DNA of 64,000 bases, taken from the NCBI RefSeq assembly GCF_008805035.1, contig NZ_CP038018.1:1798001-1862000 (forward strand). The letters run 5' to 3'. Positions 42,638-50,791 of this stretch are shown piece by piece. Under the pieces are notes generated by a model. It worked only from the letters and a program-made list of their open reading frames with translations, had not been told where the DNA came from and searched no databases. The stretch comes from Eikenella exigua (GTDB lineage: Bacteria > Pseudomonadota > Gammaproteobacteria > Burkholderiales > Neisseriaceae). Each line of letters opens with the position of its first letter. Position 1 is the first letter of the stretch. The translations under genes and the position numbers were made by a program.

Positions 42638-42965
42638 GCTTTTTCCATGTGTCGCGCGCCCGCTTTTCCATCAGGAAAGCCGCAAAGGCTGCGTGTAATA
42701 GTGTAAAATACTGTGATTTTAGCAAACTTTGCGGCCTGTCAGAGGCTGTCTGAAAGCGATGTTTTGGTGAAGCTGAAGTTGGATTTCTTAAAACCGAAAA
42801 GCTTGGAAAGGCTACCTGAAAAACCCAGCTTCAACAAAGTTGTTTAAAAAAGCTGCTATCCTTAATCCTGAATAACCATCCCCATTTGTCGGCCGGGTGA
42901 AACCACCCTAAAACAAGACAAGCCAACGCAGCATTTTGGCGGCTTCACCCGGCATAAGGAACAAT
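42638..42965. other. Intergenic region upstream of ffh
   Basis: 328 bases without a gene. It holds AGGCTGTCTGAA (42743, a mixed-dialect uptake sequence) and one eikDUS at 42809. The ffh promoter must lie in the right half but I cannot place it surely. A GGAACA stands before the ATG at 42966. Confidence 0.4.
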
Positions 42966-44327
42966 ATGTTAGATAATCTATCCGGCCGCCTCAGCCAGTG
43001 GGCCAAAAAAATGCGCGGCCAAGCGCGCCTCTCCGAAGACAACATCAAAGAAGCCCTGCGCGAAGTGCGCATGGCGCTGTTGGAAGCCGACGTGGCGCTG
43101 CCGGTGGTGAAAGACTTTATGGCCAGCGTGAAAGAACGCGCCGTCGGCCACGAAGTAATCGGCAGCCTCACGCCAGGCCAGGCCTTTATCGGCGTGGTCA
43201 ACCAAGCGCTCACCGAGCTGATGGGCACGCAAAACAGCAGCCTCAATCTGGCCGCCGTACCGCCCGCCGTGGTGCTGATGGCCGGCCTGCAGGGCGCGGG
43301 TAAAACCACCACCGCAGGCAAGCTCGCCCGACTGCTCAAAGAAGAGCAGCGCAAAAAAGTGCTGCTGGTGTCGGCCGACGTATACCGCCCCGCTGCCATC
43401 GAGCAGCTGCGCCTATTGGCCGAGCAAGTGGGCGCGGATTTCTTCCCATCCGACGTTTCCCAGCAGCCCGTGGCCATCGCCCAGGCCGCGCTTGATTACG
43501 CCAAAAAGCATTTCTACGACGTGCTGATGGTCGACACCGCCGGCCGACTGGCAGTGGACGAAGTCATGATGGCCGAAATCAAGGCCCTGCATGAAGCCGT
43601 GAATCCGGTGGAAACCCTGTTTGTGGTCGATGCCATGCTCGGCCAGGATGCCGTAAACACCGCCCAGGCCTTCAACGAGGCCCTGCCGCTCACCGGCGTT
43701 ATCCTCACCAAAATGGACGGCGACGCACGCGGCGGTGCGGCACTTTCCGTGCGCCACGTTACCGGCAAGCCGATTAAATTCATCGGCACTGGCGAAAAAA
43801 TCGGCGGCCTCGAGCCTTTCCACCCCGACCGCATCGCCGGCCGCATTCTCGGCATGGGCGACGTGCTCAGCCTGATTGAAGACGTGCAAAAAGGCATCGA
43901 TCAGGAAGTGGCCGAACGCATGGCCAAAAAGCTGCACAAAGGCAAAGGCTTCGACCTGAACGATTTCAAAGCCCAAATCCAGCAGATGCGCAATATGGGC
44001 GGCATCGAATCGCTCATGTCCAAACTGCCCGGCGAGATGGGCCAGCTTTCCGCACAAATCCCCGAGGGCACAGCGGAAAAAGCCATGAGCAAAGTGGAAG
44101 CCATCATCAATTCCATGACCCCGAAAGAGCGCGCCAATCCGGCCCTGCTCAAAGCCAGCCGCAAACGCCGCATCGCCGCCGGCGCCGGCACCACCGTGCA
44201 GGAAGTGAACAAAATGCTCAAGCAGTTCGAGCAGTCGCAAAAAATGATGAAAATGTTCGGCGGCAAAGGCATGGGCAAACTCATGCGCATGGCGCAAGGC
44301 ATGAAAGGCATGTTCCCCGGGCATTAA
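42966..44327 (+). CDS. ffh: Signal recognition particle protein Ffh
   Basis: GTPase that with 4.5S RNA targets nascent membrane proteins to FtsY. ATG at 42966 (MLDNLSGRLSQWAKKMRG) gives 453 residues. The N domain is followed by the G domain (GLQGAGKTTTAGKLA, DTAGRLAVDEVMM, TKMDGDARGGAALS) and a C-terminal M domain rich in methionine (SQKMMKMFGGKGMGKLMRMA). No 4.5S RNA gene was noticed nearby. Monocistronic. Confidence 0.97.
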   Translation: MLDNLSGRLSQWAKKMRGQARLSEDNIKEALREVRMALLEADVALPVVKDFMASVKERAVGHEVIGSLTPGQAFIGVVNQALTELMGTQNSSLNLAAVPPAVVLMAGLQGAGKTTTAGKLARLLKEEQRKKVLLVSADVYRPAAIEQLRLLAEQVGADFFPSDVSQQPVAIAQAALDYAKKHFYDVLMVDTAGRLAVDEVMMAEIKALHEAVNPVETLFVVDAMLGQDAVNTAQAFNEALPLTGVILTKMDGDARGGAALSVRHVTGKPIKFIGTGEKIGGLEPFHPDRIAGRILGMGDVLSLIEDVQKGIDQEVAERMAKKLHKGKGFDLNDFKAQIQQMRNMGGIESLMSKLPGEMGQLSAQIPEGTAEKAMSKVEAIINSMTPKERANPALLKASRKRRIAAGAGTTVQEVNKMLKQFEQSQKMMKMFGGKGMGKLMRMAQGMKGMFPGH

Positions 44328-44534
44328 AATCAGCCTAGCACAAAATAAAATACCGAAAGGCTACCTGAAACTGATGTTTCAGCTTAGCTAAACGAACGTA
44401 GGGAATTTTTACAAAGCTAAAATTCTCGTCAAACCATATAACCGCCGCCCCTCCAATGCAAAACTTAAGGCTATAATGCCGCCTCAAAGCTGCTGCGCGC
44501 GGCATGCCATCCCTTTTCACCAAAGGAATTTCAA

Positions 44535-45233
44535 ATGACCAGTCTCACCCTCCGCCTCGGCACTGCCGCCGCCCTGTGCGCCGCCGCGCTGGCCGCGCCC
44601 ACTGCCGCTGCCGAAACCGCCTTCCCCAAAAACGCCGAGCTGCACTACATCGGCCCCTACGGCGTGCCTGCTGTGATGACCTTCAACCAAAACGGCGGCC
44701 GCTACAACGTAAACGCCGACATCAACGTGCCGCTCTACAAAATGCGCTTTTCTTCCAGCGGCAGCATCAGCGGTAACCGACTACAGCCCGCCCGCTATAG
44801 CGACACCCGCAAAGGCCGCGCCTATGCCGGCGCCATCTTCGATTACGGTGCCAAAACCATCACTTACGGCAAAGCCGGCCACACCGAAAGCCAGCCGCTT
44901 GTCGGCCCCACTTTCGACCTCTTCACCCTGGCCTGGCAGCTCGCGCTCAACAACGGCCAACTGCCTGCCAACTTGCACATTACCAATGGCAAACGTGTTT
45001 ATCCCGTGCGTGGCATGACCCGCCTGCCTTCCGCCCGCTACAACATCAATGGCGCCAGCATTGCGGTAAACCGCTTTCGCGTACAGCGTGGCGACGACAC
45101 CATCGAATATTCCTTTGCCCCCGATTTTGCCAACATCCCCGCCCTGATCAAATACACCGACGACGGCAAAACCTACGAGCTTAAGCTGCGTAGCGGCAAA
45201 ATCGATGGCACACCGCTGCAGCCGCCCAAGTAA
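44535..45233 (+). CDS. DUF3108 domain-containing periplasmic protein
   Basis: A 232-residue secreted protein with a signal peptide (LGTAAALCAAALAAPTAAA). The rest matches the DUF3108 pattern: ELHYIGPYGVPAVMTF, KMRFSSSGSISGNRLQPARY, GPTFDLFTLAWQLALNNGQL and the end LKLRSGKIDGTPL. Function unknown; possibly an outer-membrane-associated beta fold. Preceded by CAAAGGAA. Single gene. Confidence 0.82.
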   Translation: MTSLTLRLGTAAALCAAALAAPTAAAETAFPKNAELHYIGPYGVPAVMTFNQNGGRYNVNADINVPLYKMRFSSSGSISGNRLQPARYSDTRKGRAYAGAIFDYGAKTITYGKAGHTESQPLVGPTFDLFTLAWQLALNNGQLPANLHITNGKRVYPVRGMTRLPSARYNINGASIAVNRFRVQRGDDTIEYSFAPDFANIPALIKYTDDGKTYELKLRSGKIDGTPLQPPK

Positions 45234-45360
45234 GCAGCAAAGCAGGCTACCTGAAATGCCAGACCAAACAGACAAGCCGCCCCGCAGCCTGTCTGTTTCT
45301 TATCTGCCCATTTTCAGGTAGCCTTCCCCTTTCCCAGGCTACCTGAAACCTCGCGCCCAA

Positions 45361-46623
45361 ATGACCCCTGCCCAACTCCTCCATACTTCCACCCTGCTCG
45401 GCCAAGTGCTCGGCTTCGAGCAGCCCGCCGACGCCCTCGTTTCCGCCTATTTCCGCAGCCACAAAAAACTCGGCCGCCAAGACCGGCACGAAATTGCCGA
45501 AACCGTGTTTGCCGCCCTGCGCCATTTGCAGAAAATCCAAAGTGTGCTGCCCGAGCCCGTGCGCCAATCCCGCCGCGCCGCGCTGGCCGCCCTGGTATTG
45601 GGTCGCGGCATCAGCATTTCCGCCCTCGCCGATTGCGCCAATGCCGAAGAAACCGAGTTTCTAGGCTACCTGAAAGCCAAAAAAACCGAGTTTGCCGAGC
45701 AGCTGAACACTGCCGCCGAACTGCCCGAATGGCTCATTGCCCAACTGCACGCCCAAGGCTGGAGCAACGAACACATCCTCGCTTTCGGCCGCAGCACCGC
45801 CGCCCCCGCCCCGCTCGATTTGCGCGTGAACACCCTCCAAGCCAAACGCGACAAGGTGCTCGCCCAACTGCAAGATGAAGGCATCCGCTGCGAAGCCACG
45901 CCGTATTCGCCGTGGGGCATCCGCCTGCGCGACAAATCCGCCCTCATGCGCCACCCGCTGTTTTTGGAAGGCACCATCGAAGTGCAAGACGAAGGCAGTC
46001 AGTTGCTCGCCCGCCTCACCGGCGCGCGGCGCGGCGAAATCATCGTCGATTTCTGCGCCGGCGCGGGTGGCAAAACCCTCGCCCTAGGCGCCGCCATGAA
46101 TAACAGCGGCCGCCTCTACGCCTTCGATGTGGCCGAAAAGCGCCTGGCCAAACTCAAACCTCGCATGGTGCGCGCCGGCCTCACCAACATCAGCCCGCAG
46201 CGCATCGGCAGCGAAACCGACCCGCGCCTCGAACGCCTCATCGGCAAAGCCGACTGCGTGCTGGTGGACGCCCCCTGCTCCGGCCTGGGCACCCTGCGCC
46301 GCAACCCCGATTTGAAATACCGCCAATCGCCCGAACGCATCGCCGAATTGGAAAAACAGCAGGCCGCCATCCTCGAGGCTGCTGCCCGCCTAGTGCGCCC
46401 CGGCGGCCGTTTGGTGTATGCCACCTGCAGCGTGCTTGCGGCTGAAAATGAACACCAAGCTGAACGCTTCAGTGCCGCTCATCCCGATTGGCAGCTGGCA
46501 AACGCCACCAGACTCCTGCCCGATTGCCCCGAACTGTTTTCAGGTAGCCCCTATCTGCAACTCGCTACGGCCACCCATCACACCGATGGTTTCTTTGCCG
46601 CCGTATGGATACGCCCCGAATAG
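45361..46623 (+). CDS. rsmB: RsmB-type 16S rRNA cytosine-C5 methyltransferase
   Basis: Methylates a cytosine of 16S rRNA with SAM. The 420-residue protein has an N-terminal helical NusB-like part, then the RNA methyltransferase core: VDFCAGAGGKTLALGAAM (motif I), VLVDAPCSGLGTLRRNPDLK (motif IV Cys) and VYATCSVLAAENE (motif VI nucleophile Cys). Two uptake sequences are translated in frame (LGYLKAK near 45663 and FSGSPYL near 46540). RsmB is the best fit among the RsmB/F family, but the exact target base is inferred. Confidence 0.85.
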   Translation: MTPAQLLHTSTLLGQVLGFEQPADALVSAYFRSHKKLGRQDRHEIAETVFAALRHLQKIQSVLPEPVRQSRRAALAALVLGRGISISALADCANAEETEFLGYLKAKKTEFAEQLNTAAELPEWLIAQLHAQGWSNEHILAFGRSTAAPAPLDLRVNTLQAKRDKVLAQLQDEGIRCEATPYSPWGIRLRDKSALMRHPLFLEGTIEVQDEGSQLLARLTGARRGEIIVDFCAGAGGKTLALGAAMNNSGRLYAFDVAEKRLAKLKPRMVRAGLTNISPQRIGSETDPRLERLIGKADCVLVDAPCSGLGTLRRNPDLKYRQSPERIAELEKQQAAILEAAARLVRPGGRLVYATCSVLAAENEHQAERFSAAHPDWQLANATRLLPDCPELFSGSPYLQLATATHHTDGFFAAVWIRPE

Positions 46624-46750
46624 TTGTCAGATCGGTTATAGTGCATCAACTTCGCTTCTGCTTCTTGTATCGAAAGCAGATTTAATCCGCTATAATGACT
46701 GCTGTTTCGCATCCGCATTTATCCATATTTGATCCATAAGAAGAAACACT

Positions 46751-47065
46751 ATGAGCATCCAAGAAGAAATCAGACAATTCATAAACAGCAACCGCATAGT
46801 GCTGTTTATGAAAGGCACCAAACAATTCCCGCAATGCGGCTTCTCCTCCCGCGCCGTGCAAATCCTGCAAGCCGCAGGCTGCAATGATTTCGTTACGGTA
46901 AACGTATTGGAAACCCCCGAAATCCGCCAAGGCATCAAAGAATACGCCAACTGGCCCACCATCCCGCAGCTGTATGTAAACGGCGAATTCGTGGGCGGCT
47001 CCGACATTTTGATGGAAATGTATGAAGCCGGCGAATTACAGGATTTGCTGAAAGCCGAAGCCTGA
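46751..47065 (+). CDS. grxD: Monothiol glutaredoxin, Grx4 family
   Basis: A 104-residue CGFS glutaredoxin that binds and delivers [2Fe-2S] clusters. The active site is KQFPQCGFSSRAV; the glutathione-binding WPTIPQLYVNGEFVGGSDIL follows. A TATAAT at 46691-46696 lies 55 bases upstream, a likely -10 box. The next gene, an H-NS-like protein, is separated by 134 bases with its own TATAAT. Confidence 0.95.
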   Translation: MSIQEEIRQFINSNRIVLFMKGTKQFPQCGFSSRAVQILQAAGCNDFVTVNVLETPEIRQGIKEYANWPTIPQLYVNGEFVGGSDILMEMYEAGELQDLLKAEA

Positions 47066-47150
47066 TTTACCATAACGAAACTGAGCCGGTTTGGCGCGTG
47101 TCTGTGCCAAACCGGCAATTTATTTCTGGCATAAGAAACCGAAATACCCT

Positions 47151-47156
47151 TATAAT
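47151..47156 (+). promoter_or_regulatory. Likely -10 box of the H-NS-like gene
   Basis: TATAAT 43 bases before the ATG. No good -35 hexamer at the ideal distance is visible, so it may depend on an activator or an extended contact. Confidence 0.4.
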
Positions 47157-47199
47157 CAGCCCCGAAATAAATTTTAACAACCTTCACAAAGGAAACATC

Positions 47200-47493
47200 A
47201 TGGCAGCACGTGAGACTTTAGACCAACTCCTGGAACAGAAGAAAACTTTGGAAGACCGAATCCAACGCCGTTTGGTTTCCGAGCGTAAAAAGAAAGTTAA
47301 TCAAATTCTGGCCATTATGCGAGACTTTGAAATCAGCATTGCCGATATCGAAGCAGGCCTGAAAGAAAAACAAAGCCGCCCGCAATACCGCAATCCGAAA
47401 ACCGGCGCAGTGTGGGGCGGCGTGGGTAAACGGCCGAAATGGATTGTAGAAGCCCAAGAAAAAGGCATCGACATCAAGAAATTCTTGGTATAA
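47200..47493 (+). CDS. H-NS-family nucleoid protein
   Basis: A 97-residue DNA-binding protein. ATG at 47200 follows AAAGGAAA; the longer frame from 47098 has no family match in its extra part. The N-terminal coiled coil (LDQLLEQKKTLEDRIQRRLV) serves oligomerisation. The C-terminal QYRNPKTGAVWGGVGKRPKW is the AT-rich DNA-binding hook of H-NS histones. It is the last host gene before the prophage; H-NS proteins silence such AT-rich foreign DNA. Confidence 0.88.
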   Translation: MAARETLDQLLEQKKTLEDRIQRRLVSERKKKVNQILAIMRDFEISIADIEAGLKEKQSRPQYRNPKTGAVWGGVGKRPKWIVEAQEKGIDIKKFLV

Positions 47494-47511
47494 CCGTTGT
47501 CTACAATAAAA

Positions 47512-47522
47512 AAGATAGCTTA
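47512..47522 (+). repeat. AAGATAGCTTA, left copy beside the IS110-type gene
   Basis: The 11-mer recurs at 48624-48634, so two copies bracket the recombinase gene. A third copy lies at 41910-41920. Confidence 0.5.
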
Positions 47523-47562
47523 TTGCGTGTCAATATATCTTTACGTTTCTTTACCGCGCAAC

Positions 47563-47607
47563 AAGGCTGCCCCTCATTGACAAATAACGTGGGCAGCCTT
47601 GTTTCTT
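47563..47607 (+). terminator. Terminator of the H-NS-like gene
   Basis: AAGGCTGCCC at 47563 and GGGCAGCCTT ending at 47600, followed by GTTTCTTT. The stem has the core of a Simonsiella-type uptake sequence without its end. Confidence 0.8.
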
Positions 47608-47616
47608 TGCTACATC

Positions 47617-48582
47617 CTATTCGCTGTTAATCCCTGCCTGATACCGCTTCGGCTCAAAGTCTTGCCCTGTTTTTATCAGGTGGAAAGCAATCACGGCCAG
47701 CTTGCGCATCAAGGCCACAATAATTACTTTCGGCGGTTTTCTCTTTTGCCTAAGCCGTTCAATAAATGCCGGAAAGGCATTATCCCGATAGGCAACCATA
47801 GCTGGCATAAACAAGGCGGCACGCAAATCATTCTGGCCGAACTTGGATATCCGGCTGGGCTTATTCAGGCTGCTGCCTGATTGTTGATGCCTTGGATCTA
47901 GTCCCAAATAAGCCACCAGTTCGGAGGCTTTGCTGAATCGCCCGTCTTGTAGCAACGTGAACAGGATGGTGGCGGAAGTTAGACCAATCCCCGGAATGGT
48001 TTGCAGCTGTTTGATTTTGTCTGAATGTTCTTTATCCTGTTTCAGTAGCTGTTTGATTTGCCGGTTTACTGCTTTAACCTGTTCATCCAAATGGTCGATG
48101 TTTTGATTCAGGTAGCCTTGCAAATAGTCCGGTGCGGTCTGCCGTTTGGTTTCCTCTGCTGCCCGCTGCCGTTTCAGTCGTATCAGATAGCGGTTCAAAT
48201 CGCGTAATTGCCGCTGTTTTTCAGTCAAAGGCTGCCACGGCTCCGGCTGTACCATTTTGCTGTATTGTGCAATCAGCTTGGCATCCTGCTTGTCGGTTTT
48301 GGAGCGTTTGAATACTGCCATACCGAATGATTTTATCCAGTAGGGATTAACCACCGAAACCGTATAAAAACGGCTGAAATAGTCTGCCGCCTGTTCGTAG
48401 TAAATGCCGGTGTATTCCATGCAGATATTTAAATCTTCTTCCGCATTGTGTGCCTGTAGCCATTTGCGCAATCTGGCATAACCTTCCGGGTAATTGTCAA
48501 TCGTGATTTCTGCCGTTTTGCCGTTATTCAGTAACAGGCAGCAATCCAATCTGTGCTTCGATACGTCTATTCCAAGGTGCAT
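47617..48582 (-). CDS. IS110-family/Piv-like recombinase
   Basis: A 321-residue DEDD-type recombinase. The N-terminal RuvC-like domain starts HLGIDVSKHRLDCCLLL with the first catalytic Asp and has EYTGIYYEQAADYF and RSKTDKQDAKLIAQY. The C-terminal Transposase_20 part has TIPGIGLTSATILFTLL and SGSSLNKPSRISKFG with the conserved Ser. This layout matches Moraxella Piv and neisserial PivNM/Irg, which accompany Nf phages and may integrate them. An in-frame eikDUS encodes QGYLNQN. The start at 48582 has AAGGTT upstream. Confidence 0.9.
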   Translation of the reverse strand: MHLGIDVSKHRLDCCLLLNNGKTAEITIDNYPEGYARLRKWLQAHNAEEDLNICMEYTGIYYEQAADYFSRFYTVSVVNPYWIKSFGMAVFKRSKTDKQDAKLIAQYSKMVQPEPWQPLTEKQRQLRDLNRYLIRLKRQRAAEETKRQTAPDYLQGYLNQNIDHLDEQVKAVNRQIKQLLKQDKEHSDKIKQLQTIPGIGLTSATILFTLLQDGRFSKASELVAYLGLDPRHQQSGSSLNKPSRISKFGQNDLRAALFMPAMVAYRDNAFPAFIERLRQKRKPPKVIIVALMRKLAVIAFHLIKTGQDFEPKRYQAGINSE

Positions 48583-48863
48583 AAATTTAACCTTATTAAT
48601 GCGGATTCGGCCACAGCCGTTCCAAGATAGCTTACAAATTCAGGTCAAAAAAGAATCCGTGTCCCCATCTTTTTTCCGACTTTTAAAGTCAGGCTACACC
48701 TTTCGGGCTCACGGATTCTGTGATTCGGTCATGACTCCGAATCATCTAAAAAATGCACGCAATAATAATGCCAATTGTCTTACTACCAATGAAACGATAC
48801 TAGATACAAAACGGCGAAGAACAAAATTTTTCCAGTAATGACGCTGCATTCTTGCCCCTGTAT
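48583..48863 (-). ncRNA. Structured gap, candidate IS110 bridge RNA
   Basis: 281 gene-free bases between zot and the recombinase start. On the minus strand a hairpin TGATTCGG-N8-CCGAATCA (48721-48744) comes first. Then a 10-base stem closes a larger loop: AGAATCCGTG (from 48719) with CACGGATTCT (to 48652), enclosing GACTTT-N-AAAGTC. A run of Us follows directly. IS110-group elements encode their guide RNA in the non-coding end next to the recombinase start. A plain zot terminator is the main alternative. Confidence 0.4.
48624..48634 (+). repeat. AAGATAGCTTA, right copy beside the IS110-type gene
   Basis: Second copy of the 11-mer, 42 bases upstream of the recombinase start. With the following bases it matches the copy at 41910 in 15 of 16 positions. 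Confidence 0.5.
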
Positions 48864-50015
48864 TTATTGTGCTGAAACAGGCGCATCATGGGCATAAGCT
48901 AAATTTTGTTTGGTCTCACTATCCAAAGTCCATACCGAAGCACTGCTACCGACCTCCTTCACGGTTGGTTGCTGCTGACCGACATTCTCTTGTCTAGCCT
49001 CCTTATAAGGATTGAACGGCAGCCCTTCCAACGCGTATTGTTTGCACAAAGCTTCCGGCACTTCTGTAACCTTGGTTGCCTGGTCGGTATAGCAGGCGCA
49101 GCCGCTTTCGCCACCGTCTATGCAGGCTGCCACCCGCTCGAATTGCCGAACCTGCCGTACGCCGTTATACAGTGGTTTGGATTCGGGTCTTTCGGCCAAG
49201 GTCGGTACAAACATTTCCGGGGTCAGGTTGGCATTTTCTCCTTGGCCGAGAGAGGTTGCCGCCTGTGTTGCCTGTGTAATGCCTGCCACGGGGTTAGTAA
49301 GGTTTGCTGGTTCGGATACCGTTTGTGCCTGATGCTGACTGGCTTGGGTGTCCCCCTTGGATTTGAAGCCCTGATAGGTTCTCCAACCCATATAGCCGAC
49401 AATCGACAACATAAACAACACTACAAACGGCCCGAATACCAAGACATACCACCAACGCGAACGAACTTTCTTATTGTGGCTGTGGACTTCGGCAGATTTG
49501 TAGTAATCAAAAACTTCTTCATTGATTTTGTGTACACTGGAGACGGCGCGCTTGGCTTCGCTAGTCGTATTCGTTACCGCCTCATTCCACTCCAGACGGG
49601 TAAGACCGCCCATTTGATTGGCCGCGATATGGATGTGCTTATTCACGACCTCTTTCAGATTCAAATCGATGATTTTTGGAGATTGCGTGATAAAAATCAT
49701 ATCAATGCCATAATGGCCGTGTACGTTGAGAAAGGACACGTTGGGCGGCATTTTGCCGTTGCCGTAGCGTTTAGGGTATAAATCCTGCACTTCGTCAAAA
49801 ACCACCAACGAGCCGATATTCTCCTCCCACTTAAGCCACTCATACATATCTTCCCAGCTATGCCCTTCCGGCGGCTGATGATGCGGCAGTTTCAGGCCAT
49901 TGATGTTCGAGAACAGCTTGCGGTCTTTGTAGGCTTCATCGTGCATAATCATATCGACGACAAAGGCGGTTTTGCCGATGCGCGGTTTTCCTGTTACGAG
50001 AACGATTTGCGCCAT
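48864..50015 (-). CDS. zot: Zot-domain phage assembly ATPase (pI-like)
   Basis: A 383-residue inner-membrane ATPase that drives filamentous phage assembly and export. Walker A is TGKPRIGKTAFVVDMI at residues 8-20; Walker B lies in GSLVVFDEVQDLYPK; FITQSPKIIDLNLKEVVNKH is typical of the family. One TM segment (VLVFGPFVVLFMLSIVGYMG) near residue 210 separates the cytoplasmic ATPase from a periplasmic tail with cysteines. The name comes from Vibrio Zot; toxin activity is not implied. It starts 2 bases after the DUF2523 gene. Confidence 0.93.
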   Translation of the reverse strand: MAQIVLVTGKPRIGKTAFVVDMIMHDEAYKDRKLFSNINGLKLPHHQPPEGHSWEDMYEWLKWEENIGSLVVFDEVQDLYPKRYGNGKMPPNVSFLNVHGHYGIDMIFITQSPKIIDLNLKEVVNKHIHIAANQMGGLTRLEWNEAVTNTTSEAKRAVSSVHKINEEVFDYYKSAEVHSHNKKVRSRWWYVLVFGPFVVLFMLSIVGYMGWRTYQGFKSKGDTQASQHQAQTVSEPANLTNPVAGITQATQAATSLGQGENANLTPEMFVPTLAERPESKPLYNGVRQVRQFERVAACIDGGESGCACYTDQATKVTEVPEALCKQYALEGLPFNPYKEARQENVGQQQPTVKEVGSSASVWTLDSETKQNLAYAHDAPVSAQ

Positions 50016-50017
50016 AC

Positions 50018-50305
50018 TTATTTCCTCCCGAGGCGACTGGCCAGTTTGGTCATGGATTTAAACGTAACGATAAAGGTCAGCATACCGAACATGATGTTCA
50101 TCACAACCCCGCCACCAGAAATATAAAACATCTGCAACAGCCCGGCAGGTGCACCCGAACTGAGCAACAGACTGGTTATTTCCTGCTTGAAGCGGCTGAT
50201 GATTAAATCGAAACCGACATAAGTAATCGCTGTCAGACCCAGCGCAGTAAATATGCGTGCTACAACGTTAATCAACAAAGGCGCTAAGGCGGCCAGAAAT
50301 TTCAT
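50018..50305 (-). CDS. DUF2523 phage membrane protein (pVI-like)
   Basis: A 95-residue hydrophobic protein with three likely TM segments (LAALAPLLINVVARIFTALG, LTAITYVGFDLII, ISGGGVVMNIMFGMLTFIVT). DUF2523 proteins stand between the adsorption protein and Zot in many inoviruses and are thought to be the virion-end protein pVI. It ends 2 bases before zot starts, so translation is probably coupled. Confidence 0.85.
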   Translation of the reverse strand: MKFLAALAPLLINVVARIFTALGLTAITYVGFDLIISRFKQEITSLLLSSGAPAGLLQMFYISGGGVVMNIMFGMLTFIVTFKSMTKLASRLGRK

Positions 50306-50791
50306 TGTCTATCCTTTCATTATTTCGCTACCTAATCCTCCGTGCTTTCCAGTGAAAATTCTTCAAATTCCCACTGGAGACCACTAACATTTTCAGCAAG
50401 CATCTACCGGCAGTCCCACCGCGATTTCTGCTGCGAATTCTGCGAATTCTCCGCAGAAACCGACAACGTTTCAGGCAAGCATTGACCGTTTTGCGGGGGA
50501 CTAGTCCCCCTGCACCCCCTAGTCTCACTTGCGACGCCGCGCGGGGAAGGTCTCCGCTTCGCTTTGACACTTCCCCTACGGCTGGAGTGTATTTAGGGTA
50601 GGAGCGTCAAGTGCAAGGCCTTCGGCTCCGTACTCACCCGTTCAGACTGCGTAATCAGCGAGCTGATTACTCCGCTTAGCTGCGGCTTCCGTGCGGACAC
50701 TTGACTGGTTCGGCTGTTGCCGGAGGCGGAGAGAAACTTCACTGGTCTTAGTGAGGATTGCAGGGATTCAGACGGCCAGGCGGAAACGTTG
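50306..50791 (-). other. Phage intergenic region, candidate replication origin and packaging signal
   Basis: 486 bases without a credible gene, dense in inverted repeats. From left: TCCAGTG/CACTGGA (50348-50378), TTTCTGC/GCAGAAA (50425-50459), the palindrome GGGGGACTAGTCCCCC (50495-50510), and GTCAAGTG/CACTTGAC (50606-50705) enclosing GTAATCAGC-GA-GCTGATTAC (50651-50670). A Neisseria-type uptake core lies inverted at 50767-50778. Filamentous phages carry plus/minus origins and the packaging hairpin in such a region. Confidence 0.6.

Noticed and set aside
46625..46696. Small element with TATAGTG and CGCTATAA ends upstream of grxD
   Set aside because: The inverted match is only about seven bases and the right end doubles as the -10 box, so a mobile element is not supported.
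47617..48582. Recombinase as an independent IS unrelated to the phage
   Set aside because: Possible, but its place after zot on the same strand matches Nf phages that carry a Piv-like gene, so it was kept in the prophage.
48864..50015. Zot as a secreted enterotoxin
   Set aside because: The Walker A motif, TM segment and phage context point to the assembly ATPase pI; the family name alone does not show toxin activity.
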